This document shows positions 11,796-23,476 of a stretch of 64,000 nucleotides of DNA, piece after piece; the first letter of the stretch is position 1; each line of letters begins with the position of its first letter. The DNA comes from Enchytraeus crypticus (taxonomy: Eukaryota > Annelida > Clitellata > Enchytraeida > Enchytraeidae). The notes beneath the pieces were generated by a model, which saw nothing but the letters and a program-made list of their open reading frames with translations, was not told the origin of the DNA and ran no database searches. The position numbers and the translations under genes were made by a program. The stretch spans positions 1,703,501 to 1,767,500 of the forward strand of contig CAJHZI010000448.1 in NCBI GenBank assembly GCA_905160935.1. The letters run 5' to 3'.

Positions 11796-14700
11796 TATAG
11801 GCCTACACTGCCCTACAGTATATAGGGGCCTATATGTATATAGGCATACAGTATATGGGGCCCATGATATTTATTAGATGTTATACAATTTCAATTAACC
11901 CTTTCAGCACTGCCATTATATTCTGAATGAGTTCTTATATACTGCCATGTATTTTTTAATTAGCTTTTTAAAATTTTGAGCTATTTTTATTTTGCGCGCT
12001 TTAGTTCTTGCCACATAGATTTTTCACAAAATACTACAGTAAAAATAATAAAATCAATAAGGCATCAATTTTTTTAGTGTATTTATGCTTATATATTAGC
12101 ATGACATTCTTTATATAATGTAAAATGATGTATCTAAAAAATAGAACAAAACACCATTTTATAGCAATATCAATTTGATAAAACTCCAAAAACACCACTT
12201 CACACAATTACAGTTTCGAAAATTCAAGCATCCCGCATTTCATAATTATCAGTAATTGTATTTAGACAAAAATTATACTTTTCTTGGTTATATTTAGTAC
12301 ATTACACAATTTCTAATCAAAATAAACGTCTGAGCTGATTGTTTGGATAAGCAAGTGAGTAAAAAGTAGGGCTGTCTTATATATGCAAGCAGTAAGCTTA
12401 CAATAGTAGCGCTTGTTTCGACTTATTCCGCCTTTTTCGCAGACAATCATCAGCGTTGAGGATTTGGATGACGAGGAGTGGACGCAAAGGATTTTGGAGT
12501 GCACACTTTTGCCGAAACATCTTGGCGTCTCTGTGCTGGTTGTTGTCATTTATGTCATCATAAATTACGACAACAACACGGGCACCTATTCTCGTGCACC
12601 CAGCTCCATAATTTCCTCAATCAATCCACTAGCAAGGTACTCAAATGCGCAGTTCATAAAACTTGGAAGCGAAATATGTCTGTTTCTATTATACATAAAG
12701 AGAGCATTGGGTACAGCTCGCTGCAAAAAGCGAAGGCCTGACTTCTTCAATCAGCTTTACGATTTGTGACAGCAAACACAAGAATGCAGAAGCTAGTTCA
12801 TCTTGTCGACTCCTCATAGATGATATGGGAGTAAGGATTGCTAAAGGATGTAATAGAAGGAAAAATGCAAGGGAAAAGAGTTAGAGGGAGACCGAGCCAT
12901 GGGATGCTGGATGATCTGATGACATATTCATGTATAGAGATGAAAAGGAAGGCAGAGGATAGAATTGGTTGGAAGAATTATATGCCATGGACCTGCAGTT
13001 AAGCAGTGCACTAGAAGAAGACTTCGCATACTTATGGTGTATTCATGGATATGCATCGGCTTCATGAAATGCTGCCTTAGATCTCATCCGACATTTAGTT
13101 CACTCGGTTGAAGTTTGGCTATATACTGGGATGTCAAAGCATAAATATCACATGATGCACAGAACTTCACAGCCAAAACGTCTTTTTTTCTGTATACGCA
13201 GCCAGAGCCTGATACCAAAATAAAGTTCAAAACTATGCATACAACCACCCGAGCTGCACAAGGCAAGAACGTAGACTACTTCTTGGAATAGGCTACAGGC
13301 GACCTTTGCGGAGAAGTGAGGATTCGTGATCCAAACCGTTCTGGTGCTGCATATTTGCTTCGAAAAATATTATGCACAGCAATTAGGAAGGGTCTAATTA
13401 CCCATGCAAACACACATAAAATGTGTGTTTCGTAAGATTATAGCGCAAAATACAAGATGTTATTTTATGCCATCTTATTTTACTTCATGATATTACTCAC
13501 CGCATAAATTTATCCTATGAAGATTCAGAAATTATAAATTATTACTTACAAAGAACTGAAATAAGATCAATTTGAGTGAATTTTTTTATTATGACAAGAT
13601 AAATTGGAGGGATTTCTTCTTATATTCCTTTTATAATATATATTATTCTTCATTCTATATTGGGTTTCTATATTTATAATCAAATATTAGAAAATAAAGG
13701 TGTTTATCAAATGAAGAAAAGTTTTATAACTTGGGCTGTGAGAGACCCACAATCTATTGTTTGACATGAATAGAAAGCTTGAACTATACTGTAAGTGTTG
13801 AAACAAGTCAATGCTCAGATCCTGCAATATATTGGCTGCTATATTAATTTAATCAGATGTTGGACGTATATATACGTCTGGCAGTATAGCACTACCTGAC
13901 GTATATATACGTCAGGTAGTGCTATAATTAATAGCTCATATTCATATAGTTAACCCTTTCAGCACTACCTGACGTATATATACGTCAGGTAGTGCTATAA
14001 TTAATAGCTCATATTCATATAGTTAACCCTTTCAGCACTACCTGACGTATATATACGTCAGGTAGGGCTGAAAGGGTTAACTATATGAATATGAGCTATT
14101 AATTCAGAGTAATTGGCTGCAGGCTGGGGTTTATGTTGTGACGATCCCGTCAGCACTGGTATTAGACTTGCAGAATATCTCTCTGTGCTTAATGTCGAAC
14201 TGATATATTAAATAGGCGTGTAGGTTATGAGCCGTCAGCAACTGTTATCGCATGAGAAATGAGTTTATCTTGTCAGTGAGTAAAACAATAGGAGGCCGGG
14301 GGATAAAGGTGAGGTGTGGGGAATGGAATAAAGATAAAAAAGTTGGTGAGGATAGGGAATACTATACTATGACGGATGGAGCATCGCCCTAGGCCTGTGT
14401 TAAATTGCTTCAAGTCGTCGTTGCTCCTTGTTTCTGTTTGGTAATTTACGAAAAGTAATGAAGTTTACGAATGCCAGCTGTAGAGCTAAGTAACCAATTC
14501 TACACGAAGATCGGAATTAGTTAATTAGAGCTTTGCAAGAATCGTTTGATTTGGTTTACATTCTGTATATAGGCTATAGCTATTTAATCCCAGAGAATAT
14601 ACACTGTAATTTTTTATATATAGACATACAAATATAAATTATATATGCATACCTATAAATTATAGATGCATAGCTATCTTTCTAACTATCTGCCAAGTAG

Positions 14701-15839
14701 CAGGTCCAAGTTGCATATTCGTTCTAAGAGCCTGCTTTAACGCCTCATCGAGAGCACTCCAGAGATCAACACGTTAAGCACGTCATATATGGCAATGCCT
14801 TATTCATACCTTATTTAGCCTATAGTATGGGAAAAAATGGCTTCTGAGGTGGTTTCCCGTTGACTTCCTCAGGTCTTGCTAAGTCGCCTCTTACGACACG
14901 TGCAGTTAGTGGTTGGTCTATTGTTCAGTGTCCGGACAAAACATTGAAAAAATTAAAATGTAAAATATATATACGTTTATATCTATTTATATACATGTAC
15001 ACTGTGAGTCATAAAAAGACATGTGCGCAGTATTTCGTCCACAACTTTGACACTTGTGAACCGATTTTGAAAATATTTACAGAATTATAAAGAAGAAAAA
15101 GTATTAATCTTAAATCTAGTTTTTGTGACAGTTACGGTTTATTTTAAACAATAACAGACGATTTAACAGACATAGTCGGTTTTTGTTGAAATTTTAAAAT
15201 GGTGCTTACTAATGAAGATAAAGCGCTCATAAAAAACTTGTAACTCTTAAAGGGTTATGGCGCACATCGGTTGTTTGACGAAAAAAAAAAAAAAAACAGG
15301 ACGCTGGGAGGGCTAGAATACTTATTAAAGAAATTACGCCGAAAAGAAGAAAATAAATAACGTGGACGAGTTGAAGCAACGCCTGGTGGACGTTTGGCAA
15401 GACATGCAGCAATCTGTCTTTGACAACGTAAAAGACGAGTGGCGCAAGCGTCTCCGAGCTTGTATTCGCGCCAAAGGAGGACATTTTGAGCATATGTTTT
15501 GACAGTTGACAGTAGCTGTATTACACTGTTTGTTTCGTGTGTTTCATTGTTAGTTCCACTGGATTTGTAAACATTCTGTAGCGATTGATTTACTTAAACT
15601 GAATATTTTCTGTCGCGCATATTTTCATGCACTGCTTCAACGCAAAAATAAAAATTAACAGAGTCACTTAATATTATTTTATAGCAAATGCTTTCCTGAT
15701 TATACCTATGCAAGAAGTTAAAAAATGGTTCACTAATATCAAAGTTATGGACGAGACACTGCGCACATGTTTTTTTGACTCACAATGTATATACTGCATA
15801 TAATATACATGTTTAATACATGTATATAATGATATAGTA

Positions 15840-15895
<56 letters not shown>

Positions 15896-16410
15896 AAAAA
15901 ATATATACTCTGTCCTATGTTAGCGTCCTTTCTTCCATATCCAAGATTTTAGACAATTAATTTCATTGGCTTTAAATGTTTGCTGATATATTAAGCTGTG
16001 TCCATATAGAATAACTGAATTTTAAATATTAGTCACTATTCTAGTTTATTCATTCTCCAAGGCAAAAGTCTTACAACAGAAGTTTTCTCAAGAATGCAAG
16101 AATTGTGAAGTATAAAGAAGAAGTTTTGAGTTCTGTGGAACAGCTGGTGTACTATATATTAGTCGTGCTGTGTAAACCTATCGGCCGAACACATACTATA
16201 GGAATGGCATCAAATAGTGCATTGGATGGGCTTTAATCTTATTGCTGCCTTTTCTCTGTGTGTTTTCTGTTGTCTGCCTATGTGTATGTCTATGTGTATG
16301 TCTGTGTGTCTATGGATGACTATACTCATAGTTTATTTTTTTAGACCTTTATGCATGCATTTTTTATATAATTAGAGTTATAATCTTCTTATTTGAAATT
16401 TCTATGGATA

Positions 16411-16496
<86 letters not shown>

Positions 16497-19400
16497 AGGT
16501 TTATTCCTGGTTTTGCGCTAACCGTCTTGCTGTTAATCCCTCCAAAACTGAATACCTTTTAATTGGCACTCCTTTGCAAAGAAGTAAAATTACCAATAAC
16601 TCTGTTAATTTTCAGAACCTTGCTCTTTCACTTTCTCGATCCATCAAAAACCTTGGAGTCATATTTGATGAAAACCTTGATTTTAAATCCCATATCTCTT
16701 CTGTTTGTCGCGCTTCTTTCTTTCAGATCCGTCAGATTAGGCTAATACGTCCATCCCTTACTAGAAATTCAGCCACTATCCTTGCTAATTCTATAGTTCA
16801 TTCAAAGTTCGACTACTGTAATTCATTATTACATGGGTTGCCTACTTCTTCTCTCTATCGTTTGCAGCACGTCCAAAATTCTCTTGCACGTGTTGCTTGC
16901 AAGTCCTCGCGACTTCAATTTCGCTGGAGCGAAGTGCACGTGAGGGACGATAGGGAAGAAGAATTTCAGATAAGTAGGAAGGCTTGCCAAATCGCAGAGT
17001 TTTGAAAGTTAATAGAGCTATTTTATATTTTATGCGTTGATTAACAGGGATAAATCTTTGCAAATCATTCAATCTTTGTGTATTTTCTGAGCTGTAAGTG
17101 TTTTCTGTTTTGTGATTTCTGTGCGAGAAAACAAGAAAGTCTGCGAATTCTAGAAAATGTATTGGTGCTCTTTATGAAGATCACAATCATGCCGACGCAA
17201 CTAACACAGCCTAGGCTTGATATTTGAATCAGTAAATGGTAGAAATGTTAATTGATGGGAATTGTTATTCTGTTGAACACTTACGTACTTGTAGGTCAAG
17301 AGAAAGTATTCAACTGTCTGGGCAAAGATGTGTTGGAGAGAGCTTTCGAGGGATATAACGCTTGCATATTCGCGTATGGTCAAACCGGTTAGTTAGATAC
17401 ATATATACATGTAGTCAATAAATAAATAATAATAGTAATAATGTAATCTTAACTATGATAGCTGAATAGTTTATTATGGCTAAGCAAAGATGCATATTTA
17501 ATTACATGCCTTTATAGCTCGATTGGCTCTAAGTGATGTGCAGTTTATTTTGATATGTGATTTATTAATTATTTATTTTAGAAAAATTTTGTAACTTCGT
17601 TTTATTAGCTTGTCTTATCGCCAGATTTTTTCTACATGGTGTTTGATGTCAAAGTTTCTGTTGGGTAATGTGTTTGGTTCATAGATTGGGTCAGATGAAA
17701 ATGTAGATCATTACTCGCAGCTTTCTACTTGCTCATAACCACTTACAAAGTTCCACTTGTTTTCTCGTAGTACTCATAATGTATGAGCTCATTTAGTAAA
17801 TTATACAAAGATTATTTAATAATTGGATGGTTAACTCTGGTTAATTGGTAACAATTTTAATTATCTGATTTGCGTTTCCTAAAATATCTTGCTAGTAATG
17901 GCGTGGTGTTCAGCTAGATAACATACTGTTTATCTTCACTGATGGCCACACGTACTTCTGATATTTTTGTTTGTTTTTTTTGTATTGGTTGTGCTTGCTT
18001 TTTTCATTGTTTGCATGAATTTTTCATTTGCTGTTTATATACATGAGTTGAATTGTTATGAAATAAGCAAATTTCTTTCTCTCATCTCTCTCCTAACAGA
18101 ATTTTAATAAGAAACAAAATGAGAGAGGGAACTTCATTCGAAGTATTGCAAGATAAATCTTTCGCTGTATACAGAAATAAATCGTTCACTGAAGAGCAGA
18201 TGAATAAGAAGCGTACTAGTGTGTTCTAAGAATATGAAGCTGGTTATTTAGATGTTCAGAATGTGTTGTAAGAGGGTGATGCTGGTTATTTAGGTTCTGG
18301 AAAGTCATATTCTATGATGGGTGCAGCGGAGCAGAAGGGTATCATTCCAAGACTTTGTGATGCTTTGTTCGAAAGAATAGAAGCAAATAAAGATCCAGAG
18401 ACAAGCTTCAAGGTGGAAGTTTCATACATGGAAATATATAATGAGCGGGTTCGGGATCTACTTGATCCTCAAGGGTACGTTAGAAATCTATTTCTAATCT
18501 AATCAATGTTGCAATTTTTAATAGTGCTCTTAACGCAATTGTTAGCAGGTTAAATGCACTAATGTAGAGTAGTGCAACTTAAATTTAAAGTAAATGAATA
18601 TTAAAAATATTATGTTCCATCAAATTGATTAGACTAGAAACTAGAAAGTTGACCAATCACAGTAAGCAATCACTTCCACTTCCAGACTACAATCAGAATA
18701 TGTGACACTAATCTGTAATAACTCCTATGATATAGTGTTATATGCAATAAAATAATAATGTTACTGCAGAAACCTTTAATATTTCCCATAATATAACGTT
18801 ATGTGTAATCAAACAGTATAATCCTATTTAGTCTAAAAAGTGTCTGGAATAGACCGTTAATACTGTCTAATCATATCAGTTTGACTGGACTATTGAAATT
18901 ACTCATAGTTATAAAAATTAATAGTAAATTATGACAAAATTTCACTGAGATAGTTTGGTAACCAGAATTTATTGTAGTACAAACATTGGTGTGTCTTGGT
19001 TATGTAGAATTATTTGCAAATTCCTCATATGTGTAAAAGACGCTTATATCCTTTCTAAACATTTTAAGATTCATATTTGTAAATAGTTGTTATTGATTGC
19101 TATTTTATTTTTATTCCTGTAACGTTTAGGAAGCATAATCTGAAAGTACGTGAGCACAACATTCTAGGCCCCTACGTAGATGATCTTTCAACTCTGGCCG
19201 TATCTTCCTTTGAGGTTCGTTTATAAATATCACATATTCTGATATAATAGCACAGAGCTCTGACTCTTATGCTCGCCTCTTTCGTATTGTTGTTTGTTTG
19301 TCTAACTACATAGACCTTCCTATTGTTTGTATAATCTGTGCTGTGATGAACAAATTAACGATATGAAACCGTTAAAAAAGAACACTTAATAGAATTGTTG

Positions 19401-22400
19401 TAATTATATTCTCTCTCTCTCTCTCTCTTTCTCTTTCTTTCTCTGACTCTTAGTTTACAATCTTGTAAACTAAAATCTTATATGTCATGGTTTTATTTTC
19501 AGAATCTCTTAGCCTTGGCAAGCTGACGGCACATTACGGATTTGATTTCTCTTCAGTTATTGCATTGGCATGTGATATCTGTTGTATAAAATTACTTGGA
19601 AATTTTGTTTGGTAGTGCCCAGGGATCTTCTTTTGCATTTTATTTCACTACATGACCTTTTGATTCTAAGACCACCTATACTCCGAGTGTGTCAGCAGAC
19701 GTATTTTATTCGCCGCTCCAACTCTTTGTCACCTGACTTGCCCCAACGGAAGAACTGTATCGTTTGTTTGATCGCTTGTGTTGTAGGACATTGACAACCC
19801 AATCGTTTGTTTGATCGCATGTGTTGTAGGACATTGACAACATGATCGTTTGTTTGATCGCATGTGTCGTAGGACATTGACAACATGATCGATTGTTTGA
19901 TCGCATGTGTTGTAGGACATTGACTACCTGATCGTTTATTTGATCGCCTGTGTTGTAGGACATTGAAAACATGATCGTTTGTTTGATCGCATGTGTTGTA
20001 GGACATTGACTACCTGATCGTTTATTTGATCGCCTGTGTTGTAGGACATTGAAAACATGATCGTTTGTTTGATCGCATGTGTTGTAGGACATTGACTACC
20101 TGATCGTTTGTTTGGTCGCATGTGTTGTAGGACTCTGATCGTTTATTTGATCGCATGTGTTGTAGGACATTGACAACCTGATCGTTTGTTTGATCGCATG
20201 TGTTGTAGGACATCGACAACCTGATGTATGAGGGGAACAAGTCGAGAACAGTCGCCTCCACGAACATGAACAGTGAGAGCAGCAGATCTCACGCTGTCTT
20301 CAACATCATCCTCACGCAGACTCTCACCGACACACAGTCTGCGGTATGATTTCTCTGCACTTTCATTTTCTTGTAATGAACAAGTCTTATGCAGTCAACG
20401 TCAGAAAGGGCATTCGGTTGGTGAGCGTCTAGGCTCCAGAAATTGCTACAAAAATTTAAATGAATGGAAAAGTCTCAAAAAGGGGATTGGCTGGTGGTGT
20501 GGTGTACGACAGATGGGATTTGAGACAGTCTATTTGTATCCCATCCCGCCCCTTGTTAAACTGGGAATAAAGGGATGATGATGATGATGATGAGTTAAGT
20601 ACACTTTCATTTTGAGAATTTTCATAAACAATTTGCACACACCAGCACTGAAGACAAAAATTATCGGAAATTAACTTAACATCATAACTTTTGAATGATT
20701 GATACACTGATTTTATTGATGTATGATTTGATTGGATGATTGACGGATTGGTGCAGGTGTCGGGAGAGAAGGTGAGTAAGATCAGCCTGGTGGACCTGGC
20801 AGGGAGTGAGAGAGCTCAGAAGACTGGAGCTGTGGGGGAGAGACTTAAAGAGGGCAGCAACATTAACAAGTCTGTCCTCTCAATTAAATACTGTCAAATC
20901 AATCACTTCATGTAACAATCAGATGATTTCATCTATAATTCTGAATATCTCTATCGGTTAATCGATTAGTTAATATTTAATTGACTAATTAATCGATTAG
21001 TTAATCGATAGTTAATTGTTAATAGATTAATTAATCTTTAATCAATATTTGATTAGTTAATCGACTGTTAATCGTTAATGGGTTAAATAATCGGTTTGTA
21101 AATCGATTAATTAATTGATTGTATCAATTGTTCATTGTATCTGCTATGTGTGAGTGTAGACTTTTTCATTTTCTGTTTTATACAACACGACAACACGCAA
21201 TGTAATATTTTAAAAGAGCATTAACTACAGGAAACTGCTTGGAATAGGTTATGATGTTAATTGAAATATGCCTTATATTGCTTACTACTTTCGGTACTTA
21301 TTTAATCTAATCAGCTGAACATTGTGGTTGAATTTTAACAGATCTCTAACAACCCTTGGGCTCGTCATATCGGCTCTGGCAGATCAAGCGTCTGGCAAGA
21401 ATAAAGGAAAGTTTGTTCCTTACAGAGACTCTGTTCTGACGTGGCTATTAAAGGTGAGCACTTGCTTCTTCACTTTGTTAGTATCCTAGGCGTTTATCGA
21501 TGATCTACGATAGATCTACTCACGTTACTGCCTGGTGATATCAGTATCACGTTTCTGCGTGATATCAGCATCACGTTACAGAACGATATCTTCATCATAT
21601 TACTGCGTGATATCAGTATCACGTTACTGCATGATATCAATATGACGTTACTGCATGATATCAATATGACGTTACTGCATGATATCCGTATCACGTTACT
21701 GCATGATATCTTTATCATATTACTGCATGATATCAAATATCATGTTACTGCATGATATTAATATCACTTTACTGAACGATATCAAATATCATGTTACCGC
21801 CTGATATCAGTATCATGTTACTGTGTGATATCCGTATCACGTTACAGGACGATATCTTCATCATATTACTGCGTGATATCAGTATCACGTTACTGCATAA
21901 TATCAGTATCACGTGTGCCTGTTATCATATCACATTACTGCATGATCTCAAATATCACGTTACTGCATGATATCAATTTCAAGTAACTGTGTCATATCGA
22001 TATCATATCTAATATGATATTTGATATCATGAAGTAATGTGATATTGATATAACACAGTAACTACATGATATCAAATATCATGTTACTGCATGATATCAA
22101 TATCACTTTACTGAACGATATCTATATCACGTTACTGCGTGATATCAGTATCACATTCCTGCGTTATGTCACTCACATAATTGAGCGACATCGCTATCAT
22201 ATTACTGCATGATATCGCTATCACATTAAGAAAGCGCTGTTGCTGTGATAGGATAACCTGGGAGGCAACTCTAAGACGGTGATGATAGCCACGCTCAGCC
22301 CGTCCGCTGACAACTACGAGGAGACGCTGTCGACGCTGCGCTACGCTGATCGCGCCAAAAGAATCGTGAACCACGCCGTGGTCAACGAGGATCCCAACGC

Positions 22401-23309
22401 AAGGATCATCAGAGAGCTTAGAGAGGAGGTGGACATGCTGAAGAAGATGCTGGATGAAGCCCAGGTATCCTACTCTTTCTCTCTCTCTTTCTCTTAGTGC
22501 CTACTGGCAGGTCCATGGTTTATAGCGGTAACATGATATAAAAGCCCAGGTATCTTTCTTTTTCTCTCTCTCTCTCAGTGCCAACTAGCAGGTCCATGGC
22601 ATATAGCGGTATCGTGGTATATAAGGCCAGGTATCTTACATTTCTCTCTCTCTCTTAGTGCACTGCCTACTGGCAGGTCCATGGTATATAACGGTATCAT
22701 GGTATATAAGCCCAGGTACCCTACTCTTTCTCTCTCTCTCTTAGTGCACTGCCTACTGGCAGGTCCATGGTATATAGCGGTATCATGGTATATAACCTAG
22801 GGTATATAGCCCAGGTGTCCTACTCTTTATTCTTATCTAATTCAATCAAATAATCAAATGGACGGTTTATGCAGTCCATACTTAGTAGTTAACATCAATG
22901 AGTTGAGCAGTGATGGTAGATCTAGCCTAGAAAGCTTTAGGTAGGCCACAACCGATGTCTGCAAAGAAATGTAGTTTAAATTTAAATATTATAAATTACT
23001 AAAGATTTAAATTTTAATTCTGTGGATGCATCCATTTAAAATTCTGAAGTTTGTAGCCATTAAGGAATACTCCGTTTCCGATACATTTAATGGAAAAGTA
23101 AAATTAGTAGAAATATATCCAGCTACTTTTGGATAGCATTAATTATTAATTCATTTGTACATGTATTACTAAAAATATATTTAATACATGCAATGAGTGC
23201 TTTATATAATGTTGTGTTTAACAGATAATATATATATATATATATATAATTATATATATATATAATTATATATATATATATACATGTATATATAATATAT
23301 ATATATAAT

Positions 23310-23380
<71 letters not shown>

Positions 23381-23428
23381 ATATAATTATATAGATATAT
23401 ATATACATGTATATATTATATATATATA

Positions 23429-23476
<48 letters not shown>

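Larger units (their letters stand above)
11895..14080 (-). mobile_element. piggyBac-like element, decayed, TTAA-bounded
   Basis: Left end TTAACCCTTTCAGCACTGCC (11895-11914) and right end the inverse GGCTGAAAGGGTTAA (14066-14080). TTAA target plus CCCTTT-type ends is the piggyBac hallmark. Minus-strand coding remnants agree. The right end is multiplied into 73-bp repeats and a palindrome, and an RTE 3' fragment is inserted at about 12780-13020. Confidence 0.8.

Noticed and set aside
11568-11877. Tyr/Ile repeat open frames (also at 3.0, 3.6, 4.0, 34.1, 42.0, 54.2, 54.7 kb)
   Set aside because: (TA)n simple repeats read as YIYIYI; no coding evidence.
19692-20267. Minus-strand open frames repeating [13 protein letters not shown]-like peptides
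   Set aside because: They are translations of the 43-bp minisatellite on the opposite strand of the exon 7 acceptor array; no start, splice or family support.
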